From NCBI GenBank assembly GCA_023053685.1, contig JALIGW010000005.1, positions 25,014,001-25,078,000 on the forward strand: a stretch of DNA of 64,000 nucleotides. Reading direction: 5' to 3'. The DNA is from Diadophis punctatus similis (Eukaryota > Chordata > Lepidosauria > Squamata > Dipsadidae). The position numbers and the translations under genes are program-made. A model generated the notes under the pieces. The model saw only the letters and a list, made by a program, of their open reading frames with translations. It was not told the DNA's origin and made no database searches. The first letter of the stretch is position 1, and the number at the start of each line of letters is the position of its first letter. This document shows positions 24,160-36,359 of this stretch, piece after piece.

Positions 24160-25912
24160 ATAACATTTTTTTTTAGCTTCTGGAAACAAAAGAAGAACAA
24201 GTAAAACAAGTAGAGAGTTTTAAGACCCGGAAGCTTTATTCTGATTTCAGAGAATTCAGAGATAGCCTGGTACACAAAAACTATATTTAGAATTTAAGAA
24301 TTCTAAGTTGTGGTATTTGTTTTAAATACAAGAACTGAACAAATCCTCCCACACAAAAATCAACTTCTGTCTATCCCAAGCTTTGCTTATGTCTGCATTA
24401 TAATTTAGCCTTCCTTGTGTGGGAAACATTTTGTTATTGCTACTGTAAAACAGTTGGAAATCGGAAATGCAACAGAACACCAAGAGATTTCTGTGTTTTA
24501 ATCCAGAACTATTCTGTGCCATTACTGCGTGTAAAATATGTGATGAAGGAGAATTAGATTCTCTAAGGTGTCTTGATTTAAATAATATCATACAAAGAAT
24601 TAGGAAATAAAACAACTAAATAAAAACTTATCAACAATTTTCTATTTACTATATATTTTTAAGAAAAATCCGTACACTATTAAATTAATCTATTTAAATT
24701 TAAACTTTCCTTAAGTTTGTATAGTTACATGATGAATTAATGGCAAATACTGTATTTAATTGTCTAAGTGTATTTCATTCTAAAAGATTAAAATCTATGC
24801 AGATTTGTCGACTTTAATACATAATCAATGTCAAATAGTATTTGCCACCTAATATAATTACAGAACTGGAAACAAAGCATCTTCCAAATAACCACCGGAC
24901 AGAAAGAAAACTTGACTTAGATTCGAATTATAGACCTAGTCATTTATTTTTTTATACTATTCTGATTTTTTTCCCCTTTCAAGTCGATGAACTTTTTCTC
25001 AAGCTCGTGATTTATATAATTCTCTCTACCAGAAGACAACTAATTGATGATAGTTTTAAATCTGGATTTGGAGCTGACTTAGATTCTGGAAGTGTTTGCT
25101 ATTGTGAATCCTTACATACATGATTTTCCTAATTCTTCTCAAACTGCTTTATTTGGCCTCCTAAAGAAAAAAAAAGTTGACGTGACAGCATGTTTGTAGG
25201 GTTATCTGCTCAGTCTACAACTACAATCATATTTCAATTTTCAATAAAATAAATACGTTTTTAAAAGGTTAGAGTGGAGGATAAAAAACATAAATGATGA
25301 ATAAAGAGATTAAGGAAAGAGAGGAAGCAATATGGCTTAAAATTAAGAAGCAGGAGAAACAATAATTATCTTGGGAAGTTAAGCTAATAGTGGTTAATTT
25401 GGAAGGAAAATTTGAAATTAATTGGTGAATATCCCCGAAGATAAAATTAGATTTTTTTTTCTTTTTTGGGGGGGGAGGTAACATTAAATTAGTAGCATAT
25501 ACCTAGAATAAATTATTATATACAAAGAAATGATATAATAATAATAATAATAATAATAAAATTTTTTAGAAGAGACATGGCTAGCTTAAATTTGAGAATA
25601 TACCATCAGTCTGTCAAACGTGAGATGAATTAGTATAAAGAGATCCTGGGTCCAGCATGATGGGTCGCTGGTGATTAGCCTTAAACTGCTAATGGTAAAT
25701 GCCAAGTCCATTTATAGTAAGACCATGTTTATTTACGATTTGGTAAATTAATAAAGTTAGATTAACTCCTGACAAGCGAGAATTACTATTTGCCAATAAA
25801 ACCTCTGACCCTTGGAAAACAGTAGTTCTGGAATTAGGTCTAAATGGGATTGTGTTCCTTCGACAATAAAGTCTGCATCTTGGCCATTCCCCCTGGATGT
25901 ATGGTTCCTATT
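24160..25912. other. No gene recognised; short (ATA)n run
   Basis: A (ATA)n microsatellite lies at about 25536-25560 and a T9 tract followed by G9 lies near 25450-25480. No other feature is supported. Confidence 0.5.
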
Positions 25913-25920
25913 GAGTAGCA

Positions 25921-26055
25921 CAGGGCTGTCAAACTCCTGGCCCATGGGCCGGATGCGTCACGCACTGGCCACACTCACGTCCGGTTTAGCAAAAGGGAAA
26001 AAAGTCTCAATACATCAGATGACGCCACCATGACGCTGTGAGTTTGACACCCCTG
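25921..26055 (+). mobile_element. hAT MITE, 135 bp, exact 8-bp target duplication
   Basis: It starts CAGGGCTGTCAAACTCCTGG, ends GAGTTTGACACCCCTG, and is flanked by GAGTAGCA on both sides (25913-25920 and 26056-26063). It shares terminal repeats with 21481-21824 and has a GATGACGCC block. Confidence 0.9.
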
Positions 26056-26220
26056 GAGTAGCAGATATAAGGTGTGCCAGAGAGAACCTTTTCTCAGCTT
26101 CAGCTGATGAGTCAGTTTTGGAGCAGGAGGCCTTGAGGATAACAGCTTATGCTCTTGACACCACACAACTGAACTATTGCATTGTACTTTACAATAGGCT
26201 GCCTTTAAAAAATACTGGAC

Positions 26221-26463
26221 AATAGCAATAGCAATAGCACTTAGACTTATATACCGCTTCATAGTGCTTTACAGCCCTCTCTAAGCGGTTTACAGAGTTC
26301 AGCATATTGCCCCCAACAATCTGAGTCCTCATTTTACCGACCTCAGAAGGATGGAAGGCTGAGTCAACCTTGAGCCGGTGAGATTTGAACAGCTGAACTG
26401 CTGAATTAGCAGTCAGCTGAAGTAGCCTGCAGTGCTGCACTTTAACCACTGCGCCAACTCGGA
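26221..26463 (-). mobile_element. tRNA-derived squamate SINE
   Basis: A full-length reverse copy: an (AATAGC)n-like tail at the left, CTTATATACCGCTTCATAGT, TAAGCGGTTTACAGAG, AAGGCTGAGTCAACCTTGAG, and GCGCCAACTCGG at the right (tRNA head). Confidence 0.87.
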
Positions 26464-27555
26464 GTTGGTGCCCATTTCCTGGCAGATAACAATCACAGTA
26501 GTCATGTAGCAACTGTGTTGTAGGCCTTGCTTTTTCTGCTAGTAGGTTGTTGGACTCTATGTAGCTTGGTTCCTAGATATCTATGGGATTAAGAAGTAGA
26601 ATTGACTGATCCAGTGAGTGCTTCCTGACTGAATTATTAATTGTTCTCAGTATTTCTTCATTTCCATGTTTTATTTTAATTGGACTTGATATATTCATGT
26701 TACGGTCCAAAAAAATCCCCAAAAGATAAGCTTACCTTAAAAAAAAATCTTTGAAAGTAATATATTAAACCTAATTTGGTATAATCTGTGCCATAATTGT
26801 TTCCTGTTTTTTGTGTTTTTAGCTGCCATTATGAATCAACTGAAAACTTAAAAAAAAACCCAATGAAGATGGACTTTTCTAAATAGCATACCATATCTTT
26901 AAACAGTTGATTTAGTTCACATTAATTAGGATTTGGGAAAATTACATACTGTTGGAATTATTTATTCAAAATTTGTGTGTTTCAGATATTCAGTATAAAC
27001 TTATTGTAGCAATGATTTTGAATGGTCTTTTTGATATAGAGATGGAATGTATTTTTAGCCTCAGCTCTTTTTTCCCCCTGAACTTGGTGTACAGTCTCAA
27101 GAGTAGTGTGGGATGTTCAGGAAAATTGCTCATTGTGGTTACAATAGTGGGAAAATTATATATACATTTTCAAACACACAGAATGTATTTTTATTCATCT
27201 GTGCTATTTGTGTGTACTTTATATATAGCTACTGCACTATGTAGATAACTTTTTTTCCTAAAAAGCAAAAACCCAGTATGTTTGATAATACGGTAGATGA
27301 TTTAGTTAGTTCTTTAACACTTGAATATGAAGGATAAAATCAGTTTTAGTTCATTATCTCAAGGTTACTTGGTAAAAATGAGTCAGAGTTTCAATTAAAC
27401 TTTCTAAAACATCCAAATTGCCTTTGTTTAAAAGTCAAAGTAAGAACTATAGTTTTACTTTGAAAGTAAAACAATTTTTTTAACTGTAGAAATAAAGTTC
27501 AAAAATATTCAAGCAAACAAGTTTAATAATGGAAATGAGAATGTTTCAATTTTCT
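26464..27555. other. No gene or repeat recognised
   Basis: AT-rich non-coding DNA with a short perfect hairpin near 27453-27473. Confidence 0.5.
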
Positions 27556-28046
27556 CCCAGAAACAGTAAGACCATACTTGGAATACTGCATCCAGTTCTG
27601 GTCACCACAATATAAAAAAGATATCGAGACTCTAGAAAGAGTGCAGAGAAGAGCAACAAAAATGATTAGGGGTCTGGAGGCTAAAACGTATGAAGAAGGG
27701 TTACAGGAATTGGGTATGTCTAGTCTAATGAAAAGAAGGAGTAGGAGTGATGTGTTACAATATTTGAAAGGCTCTTACAAAGATGAAGGGGTCAAACTAT
27801 TTTCCAAAGCACCAAAAGGCAAGACAAGAAACAATGGTTGGAAACTAACCAAGGAGAGAACCAACTTAGAACTAAGGAAAACATTCCTAACAGTGAAAGC
27901 AATCAATCAATGGAAAAGCTTGCCTTCAAAAGTTGTCATTGCTCCATCACTGGAGGCTTTTAAAAAGTCTGAAATGGTATAGAATCTCCTGCTTGAGCAC
28001 GGAATTGAAGACCTCCGACCTCCGAGGTCCCTTCCAGCTCTATTCT
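27556..28046 (+). mobile_element. CR1 LINE 3' end
   Basis: It encodes the C-terminal end of the CR1 ORF2 protein, open from 27578 to 27982: EYCIQFWSPQYKKDIETLER, QRRATKMIRGLE, YEEGLQELG, LRKTFLTVKAINQWKSLPS. It is followed by the CR1-type 3' end GGTCCCTTCCAGCTCTATTC and GATTGATTG. It is 5'-truncated and not a functional element. Confidence 0.88.
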
Positions 28047-30544
28047 GATTGATTGAGTGAATTCCTCATTTTTGTATTACAGTGTAGGTTAAACCAGCTC
28101 TATTTTTCTATGTTGTATGAGAATAGATAACAATAACAAGGAGCAACAAAATGTAACAATTATATTTCTTTTTACCATCAGTGAATCTATTCTGATTTAC
28201 AAAGATGCTTTTTGTCTTTTTTTTCTATATCTGTATGGTGAAAAATTTGAATGTATTTTAATTGATTTTTTTAGAATAAATATGACATTTGAACTATAAC
28301 CCATACTTGAAAGTTTTACTAGAGAAGATTTACTTTTTCGGCAAATTATGGGACAGATAGTCACATTCTAATTTGGACCAATGAAAGATCACCAAGGCTA
28401 CATTTCAAAGAAAAATTATCATATTGGATGGATCAACATTTCTTTTAGCTAAACTAACATAAGTTAGCCTTGAAGAAGAGAAAGAACAATTTCTTTGTAC
28501 TGAGGTTTGGTATGTAGATTATTGAAGATATTTAGATATTTTATATTGGAAATTTTTCCAATTCTTTATTATATATTTTAAAATAATGTAAGAAATAAAA
28601 GAAGCACAGAGAGACAGAAAAACAAGAAATTCAGGTATAGAGTCCAAAGTATGAGTGGTTAGCTCAAAAATATGAAATATAATAAGATAGTTGATATCAG
28701 TTTTCTAGTAAAAATTCACACATCTTTATACCAAAATTTGCTTAATTAAAATGATAAAGAAAAGAAACTTTCCTCTTTATTAAGATCTAGTTGTCATCTT
28801 GGTTACTACACCTCAAATCCAGTTTGGCCACAGCATTCTTGTGTTGTGAAATTTTGAACACTTCTCATTGGCACTGCTATATAATGCATACTGTGCAATT
28901 AAAATTCTGCTTCCCCAATTTGCAAAGGGGCTAGGCAGAATTATTAGTTCTTTAATTTGAAAAATAATTAATGTCAGTTAATTTCCCTCTGATTGGTATT
29001 TGCCATATGTTGAAAAGAATGGAGGGAATTCCAAATATTTCTTTCTTTTTGTATCAGGTTGTCTTTTACATATTCCTCAACCGAAATTGTTCCCAAAGGC
29101 TTCCCAGGAAGAGATGGTGGACTATTCAGGGAAATTGTTGTTAGGACACCTGAAAGTAGAATCCTTGTTTAGAAAAGAAATATTTAGTTTTCTTCTTGTA
29201 AATTATAGTTTTGTTCTTTGGTTCTTTCATGCTAGTTTGTTTTTCTTGATCTTTTACTCCAAGCAGGATACGAAAAATGAGACCTTTGTTTAATGCAGAA
29301 ATCAGTCCAGAGATCTTCCAATTCCCTGCCTCCCACTTCAGCATAAAAAAAAGAATTCCCTGTAAATACAATAATCTTTTGAGGAGTTTTCCATTTTTGG
29401 AAATGAGTGCACAGCCACACCTCATGGTAGAAAAAACAAGGCTTTATTTGCAAGCATCAAGTAGATGACTGTTGTGAAGTATTTTTCTCCTCTCCAAAAT
29501 CATTGGTCTGTGAGAAAAGCTCTGCCTATGCTCTGAAACATTATCTAATTTCTTACCTATCTGAAATAACTAAAAGACATTTAATCTGCCAAGACAGTAT
29601 AGAGATATAGCTTGAATTTCAGAAAGCTTATCCTGATTTCTTGCTCTACTTATCCTTCAGGTGAGTGCATTAATCAATTCTTTTCTTGATGTTTTCCTGT
29701 TCCTTTCACAATTTCTAACACACATACACACACCCAATCCATTCTTTAACTGAATATCAGAAGCTATTTCTTGCATCCATAGTTTCCAAGTGATGTTTCT
29801 TCAGAGGAAGAATATGACAGTGAATATGAAATAAACTGAGTCAGTTTCATTTCTCATCCCATGCTGTTATATTACTATTATTATTAAAATCCTACTCAGT
29901 TTTAAAAGTCTAGTAGAATTCCATGAACAAATGTTTACAATTCAGACTCTCGCTACTAATATCTTGTTACTCTACCAAGACATTCCTATAATCTGTTGAT
30001 CCTATCCGTCCATTTTATTCATTGTCTCCCTATTCTTCTATCTTCCCTTGCATAATCAGTGGTTTTATATCATGACTATAGTAACTTTGGGTTCTCATTA
30101 AACGCCATTCTGGGGTTAGCGTTCTGTGTGCTGCTTCTAAATGAGCAACAAAACCTCTTGATGAGAATAATCAAATTTTAAATTGCAGTATAGCTTAATT
30201 AACATCAGACTCTGCTGGCAGACGCGCTATTAACTACATTTCTGAGTGGTGCCATGAGATCCTGCATATCACATGACTTTTAGCAATTAAATGTAATGTT
30301 GCTATTTACAACAATGGTTGCCCAAGCTACAATTTACATTCTATTGCCTTTTGATAAGCTGTTTTTAACACCTGAATGCAACAATAAAAACCATTAAAAG
30401 GATCTCTAAGTCCAGTTTTTCAAATACTTGCATTCTGTTGAAGATGGTGCTTTTGTTATAAAAGCAAATTGTCCTCAAACCAATAAGAAAATAAGTCCAT
30501 GATTCAACTTTTTAACATTTCTATCTGGAGGAATGAGAACCTTC
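28047..30544. other. No gene or repeat recognised
   Basis: A long AT-rich stretch without supported features. Short frames on both strands near 29000-29470 overlap each other and carry no domain. Confidence 0.5.
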
Positions 30545-30633
30545 GTTGACATTTAGCACAGTCATGGTTTCACTTAGCAGCCATTTCAACAACCAAGTTG
30601 CCGGTTCCAACTGTGGTTGTTAAATAAGGACCA
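30545..30633 (-). mobile_element. Possible TA-flanked MITE fragment
   Basis: TTCACTTAGCAGCCATTTCA and CAACTGTGGTTGTTAAATAA resemble, in reverse, the start of the MITE family at 31262. Short and decayed. Confidence 0.35.
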
Positions 30634-31261
30634 GATGCAATATGCCCATATTCTAGGACGCTGAAATAATGTGGCTTTGTTTCCTGAAATTGTGGCAAGT
30701 CTCTTATATAAAGTGGCAGGTCTGTTATAAATATTCAATCCCACAGAATCAGAATGCCTTATTTTGCTATTAGTGAGATTTCTTAGCCACTGCCCAGAGG
30801 GAGTGATGCCATCTACGGTGCCCCGGGTACAGTATCTCTCTACAGAAGAGATGCACAAACAGGGATCACTTTTTAAAGTCAACAGTACATCTTGTGAAGC
30901 TTTCTCCTACATTGTGATTTCTGCCATAAAATCTAAAGTGGTCAGCAATAATGGTAGATTGGAGTTAGCAGTGCAGTGACAGGGCCATTCTGATAGGAGG
31001 GCTTTACAGGAACAGTGAGTTTTTAATGTTAATATATTGTACATTCTGGTGTAATTTACAGACGAAATGGCCTGCGGTAGTCAACAAGAGAAAGCTGAAG
31101 CACAATTCTGTTCCTTTTTCAGTTACTCATTTATATTGTATTAGGTATCAGATCTCATATCATTCTGTCTATTTTGAGCCTGCTGTTCATTTTTCTTTCC
31201 ATACGCAGCTGTATTTTTCTTGGTATGATCTTAAGCAAAAATGTATTTATATAACAGTTTA

Positions 31262-31885
31262 CAGGTAGTCCTCTACTTACGACCACAACTGAGCCCACAA
31301 AATATATGTTGTTAAGTGAAACATTTGTTAAGTGAGTGTCTGGAGATTCTCAGTCATCCAGGTCATGGTTGTTCCAAAGGTGCTTTTTCAAGAGGCAACT
31401 GGAATTTCTGGTTTTTCTTTGAAGACATTTTATTTTTCATCCATCTGAAGAGCTGAAGAATCTTCTTGGATGAGAAGCAAAATGTCTTCAAAGAAAAACC
31501 AAAAATTCCAGTTGCCTCTTGAAAAAGCACCTTTGGAAAAACCAGGGACATTTGTTCAGTGATTTTTGCCACATTTTACAACCTTTCCTGCTATAGTTGT
31601 TAAATGAATCACTGCAGTTGATAAGTTAGTAACCCAGTTGTTAAGTGAATCTGGCTTCCCCCTTGACTTTGCTTGTCAAAAGGTTGGAAAAGGTGATCAC
31701 ATGACCTTGGACCACAGCAATGTCATAAGTATGAATCAGTTGCCAAGCATCTGAATTTTGATCACATGATCATTGGGATGGTACAAAGGTCATAAGTGTG
31801 AAAAACAGTGATAAGTTACTTTTTTCAGTGCTGTTGTAACTTTGAATGGTCACTAAATGAACTGTTGTAAGTCAAGGACTACCTG
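31262..31885 (+). mobile_element. TA-flanked MITE, split by a foldback insertion
   Basis: It starts CAGGTAGTCCTCTACTTACG and ends CAAGGACTACCTG between TA dinucleotides. This is the clearest copy of the family: CTGGCTTCCCCCTTGACTTT, GATCACATGACCTTGG, CATAAGTATGAATCAGTTGC and CAGTGCTGTTGTAACTTTGA. It is interrupted at 31336-31547. Confidence 0.8.
31336..31547. mobile_element. Foldback insertion with 15-bp target duplication
   Basis: The host MITE block ACATTTGTTAAGTGA (31321-31335) recurs as ACATTTGTTCAGTGA (31548-31562) around a 212-bp insert. The insert is a long imperfect inverted repeat: GGTGCTTTTTCAAGAGGCAA at the left answers TTGCCTCTTGAAAAAGCACC at the right. A block ATTCTCAGTCATCCAGGTCA lies outside the left arm, and GGATGAGAAGCAAAATGTCT in the right arm. 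Variable-length duplications and inverted partial copies are known in Penelope-like elements; that assignment is inference. Confidence 0.6.
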
Positions 31886-31899
31886 TACTTATTTGTACA

Positions 31900-32262
31900 T
31901 TCTCTTGCATCTCCCTCCTTAGGTTTACACTTAAACTTAGGTCTTTTCCAATCTCTATGCCAAGTTTTACCCCATACTTGTCATACTAATGTTAGCAATC
32001 AAACTGTCTGTCTCTTGTAACTTTAAACCAACCAGGCATATTTCATCACACCTGGTGCTTTTTTATTTCATACCTAATCTATTGCATGCCATATTTAACT
32101 TATTAGTAGAGTAAATGCCTGACTGCATTCTCTTTTTGCAAATGTAAATTTTAAATATGACGTGTTTTGTATCTTCTTTTAAATCTCTTTTGTGATTACT
32201 CTTCTTTGGGTATCTTTTCCTTCATTTCTATGATTGTCTAAATAAGATTTTCCTTTCTTGTT
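31900..32262 (-). mobile_element. Decayed RTE/BovB-like LINE, RT-domain fragment
   Basis: The minus strand keeps scattered RT motifs: KKAPGV near 32050-32066 (usual KKAPG.DG) and TWHRDWKR near 31940-31960, followed by KPKEG (usual W..DWK and PKKG). It has many stops and frameshifts. Together with 33195-33990 it forms one element split by the younger LINE at 32263. Confidence 0.45.
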
Positions 32263-33194
32263 ATTTAGAATAGAATTCTTTAGTGGCCAAGTGTGATTGG
32301 ACACACAAGGAATTTGTCTTTGGTGCATATGCTCTCAGTGTACATAAAAGAAAAGATACATTTGTCAAGAATCATGAGGTACAACACTTAATGATTGTCA
32401 TAGGGTACAAATAAGCAATCAGGAAACAATCAATATCAATATAAAACATAAGATACAAGCAACACGTTACAGTCATACAGTCATAAGTGGGAGGAGATGG
32501 GTGATAGGAACAATGGGAAGACTAATAGTAATAGTAATGCAGCCAGTGAATAGTTTGACAGTGGTGAGGGAATTATTTGTTTAGCAGAGTGATGGTGTTT
32601 GGGAAAAAACTATTCTTGTGTCTAGTTGTTTTGGTGTGCAGTGGTCTATAGCATCGTTTTGAGGGTAGGAGTTGAAACAATTTATGTCCAGGATGCGAGG
32701 GGTCAGTAAATATTTTCACGGCCCTCTTTTTGACTCGTGCAGTATACAGGTCCTCAATGGAAGGCAGGTTGGCAGTAATAATTTTTTCTGCAGTTCTGAT
32801 TATCCTCTGAAGTCTGTGTCTGTCTTGTTGGATTGCAGAACCAAACCAGACAGTTATAGAGGTGCAGATGACAGACTCAATAATTCCTCTGTAGAACTGT
32901 ATCAGCAGCTCTTTGGGCAGTTTGAGCTTCCTGAGTTGGCACAGAAAGAACATTCTTTGTTGTGCTTTTTTGATGACGTTTTTGATGTTAGGTGACCATT
33001 TTAGGTCTTGAGATATGATAGAACCTAGAAATTTGAAGGTCTCTACTGTTGATACTGTGTTGTCTAGTATGTAAGAGGTGGTAGAATGGGAGGCTTTTTC
33101 CTAAAGTCTACCACCATTTCTACGGTTTTGAGTGTGTTCAGTTCCAGATTGTTCTGGTCGCACCACGAGGCTACAGTGGTGCGACCAGAACAAT
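32263..33194 (-). mobile_element. CR1-L3/Snake1-type LINE, 5'-truncated
   Basis: The minus strand encodes WCDQNNLELN and VEMVVDF (RT) at its 5' part. It then reads LPKELLIQFYRGIIESVICT, ITVWFGSA, RLQRIIRTAEKIITANLPSI, DPSHPGHKLFQLLPS and NSFFPNTITLLN, and ends in a 3' UTR that matches 12525-12968 and the AGAATAGAATTC tail. A stop after RT and lost 5' sequence make it dead. A 19-bp inverted repeat marks its 5' edge. Confidence 0.8.
33148..33194. repeat. Perfect 19-bp inverted repeat at the LINE 5' edge
   Basis: Arms 33148-33166 and 33176-33194 (ATTGTTCTGGTCGCACCAC and its complement) surround a 9-nt loop. The left arm is LINE coding sequence; the right arm is its mirror at the truncation point, as after snap-back priming. 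Confidence 0.85.
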
Positions 33195-33990
33195 TACTTT
33201 CTTTGCTAACATCTAGATTGAGATGCTTGTCCTAGTTCTTCATGTTGTAAACATGCATTCAGTCATTATTTGTTCTTGTGGCTGAAGATCTTTATTTTCT
33301 GTTTTTTTTAGTTATCTTGATAGTTTATTTTGAAAGTCACTTGGGTTTTTTCCTCTTTGAAACATTGGGAATATTTTTTTTTAATCTGTTTTTCATCATG
33401 TCTCTTATCTCTTTCTATAGTGCTCAAGTTCTTTTTCACATAAGGTAAGCACACTGAATCTGTTCCTTACATAGGTTTTAAATTTAAGATGCTATGTCCT
33501 CTAGGTCAAACGTGCTGGCACACTTACTCTCTTTATTTTTCCAAATTACCATAAATTTGACACCAACAATTTCACATACCTGTGCCTGAAGTGATTAATC
33601 AACTGGATTGAATTTCTCCTGTTTCCTATTTTATAGCCATACTGTTTCTGATGTTGTACATCTGATCATGTTGATGTGTAGAGTTTGCATTTACAGTACA
33701 TAGCTTGAGGCACTACTTATTCTGTAATTCCTATGTTCTCCATTTCTCCCACTTTTGCATTCCAATCATGCACTGCTAGTACCAAATCCTTTACTGTTGT
33801 TGCATTTAGCATATCTTGTAATCTGCCACAGAATTTATCCAAATTCTGCATATCCAAGTTGTTTGGAAAATAATCCACATCTATTATTGAAAATATACGC
33901 AGGATATTTCCTCAAATAGCAATGCCTATATTGTTGAATACACCCCCAGGTTCAAATAGACGTTCTCAACAACATTTTCTTTGAATAATA
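33195..33990 (-). mobile_element. Decayed RTE/BovB-like LINE, endonuclease-domain fragment
   Basis: The minus strand at 33719-33840 reads RLQDMLNATTVKDLVLAV followed by HDWNAKVGEMENIGIT, close to the endonuclease motif GDWNAKVG with IPGIT of BovB/RTE LINEs. Other frames nearby are broken by stops. The RT half appears beyond the inserted LINE at 31900-32262. Confidence 0.5.
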
Positions 33991-35160
33991 ATAATTTTAT
34001 TTTACAGTCACAGATACAAGTGCAACAAAAAAGCAAAAAGAAAACAATACAATCACAAACAATTAACACCAGAAGCCTTGGCTAAAGAGAATTACAACAT
34101 TCTCCTCTAATAGTTACAGCTCTTAAGAAAAATTTTGAAACCTGAGAAGTAATATAGGAGGAGTCATCCCCTAGACAATATAAGGCCAAATTACTAGCCT
34201 TAGAACCAGATGGATCAGTTCCAAAAAGAGACAATAATTTAATTCTGGCTGTGTTATACATAGGGCAGTATGATAAGACATGCTCCACAGTTTAAACCTC
34301 AGCCCTATCACAGGGGCATAGTCACTCACTAATCAGGAGCCTCTTGAATCGCCCGTCGAGTAGTGCTGAGGGCAGAACATTAAAACGGGTTAGGGAAAAG
34401 ACTCTTCTATACTTGGGGATGGTTATAGAAATATGAAGCCATCCTCAATCCATAATTATTAGAATGGCTGAAGATCAAAGGGGAGCAGGTTTTATTGGCT
34501 CTGGATCTTAAATATTGTAAATCTATGTCCACAAGCCGTTGGACTACCCTAAACTGGGCGTCCTTGAGACCATAATCTCCCAGAGCATCCCCCGTAAAAA
34601 TGGAGTTTCTTCATCAGCTCCCTCTCCCAACGAGAAGTATGAGAGTCAGCAAACACCAGGGACAGGTAGCTACCAGGGACTGCCAAAAAGAGCACCCGAA
34701 ACCACCATTTAAAGGTGTTAATCCACGCCATGCATTCGACTGAACGAATGCCCAGTTCCAGGTACATTGAAGCAAATCCAACACAAGGATGAAGACCCAG
34801 AAGTTTCCTAAGAAAAACAGCCTGAGTTCTTTCAATACAATCCTTGAAGCCTCGAATCCATATGGGAATTCCATAAAGAGTTTGGGCCAAGGTTTTGGCT
34901 TTATAAATACTCAGAGCAGAAGGAATAAACTGGCCCCATTGGGTAAAAAAGAATCTTATAATCTGCTGGTGGCTACAGGAGGCCGAATTCAGCACTTGGG
35001 TTCGATGTTTAGTCCAAGCACCAGTGTTCTGGAATTGAATACCTAGATACTTAAAATGGAAAACCTGCCTAACAACATTACCATTGATAGCCTAATTGTA
35101 TAGTTTCCGGGCTCTGGAGAACACCAATACCTTATCCCAACAACATTTAAGGTAAAACAA
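33991..35160 (-). mobile_element. Non-LTR retrotransposon, C-terminal coding part, clade unassigned
   Basis: The minus strand encodes SIYKAKTLAQTLYGIPIWIRG and RTQAVFLRKLLGLHPCVGFA, MYLELGIRSVE, then further on EHVLSYCPMYNTARIK and FFLRAVTIRGE; this resembles the post-RT region and the terminal Cys-rich motif of non-LTR elements. It ends in a 3' UTR and an (ATT)n-type tail at about 33990. Several frameshifts and stops. I cannot name the clade. Confidence 0.6.
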
Positions 35161-35371
35161 AGGATTGGAAAATGGACTAATTTCACCTATACAAATCTCA
35201 TATTATTTAACCTAATTTGGAAATCAAATACCGTAGCATTAATCAAATAAGTGTACATTATTTAACATTAACTGATATACTGTATTCTGATCAGACCATT
35301 TTATTATTCATATTTGAATATAGCTATGAAAAATGTTCATTTATTTAGTTAACATTTTTATGTAATATTAT

Positions 35372-35510
35372 TACCCTGTTTCCCCCAAAATAAGACATCC
35401 CCTGATAATAAGCCCAATCGGGCTTTTGAGTGCATGGCAATAAGGCCAAGCGCTTATTTCAGGGTTCAAAAAAATATAAGACAGGATCTTATTTTCGGGG
35501 AAACACGGTA
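35372..35510 (+). mobile_element. Short TA-flanked MITE, GTTTCCCC ends
   Basis: The left end CCCTGTTTCCCCCAAAATAA and the right end TTATTTTCGGGGAAACACGG are inverted repeats with TA on both sides. The interior repeats the TAAGACA motif. It is a Tc1/mariner-like non-autonomous element by its target. Confidence 0.75.
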
Positions 35511-36251
<741 letters not shown>

Positions 36252-36359
36252 TGTAATCAGTTAATCAGTGTAATCAGTTAATAGACTATAGTTAACAATC
36301 TTTTATTAAATATTTGTTCATGAAACAGACACATAAAACAATATCTTTCTATTCCCAGC

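Noticed and set aside
26189..26512. 107-codon minus frame similar to frames at 21543-21788 and 16996-17193
   Set aside because: The similarity is due to copies of one tRNA-derived SINE family, not to a protein family.
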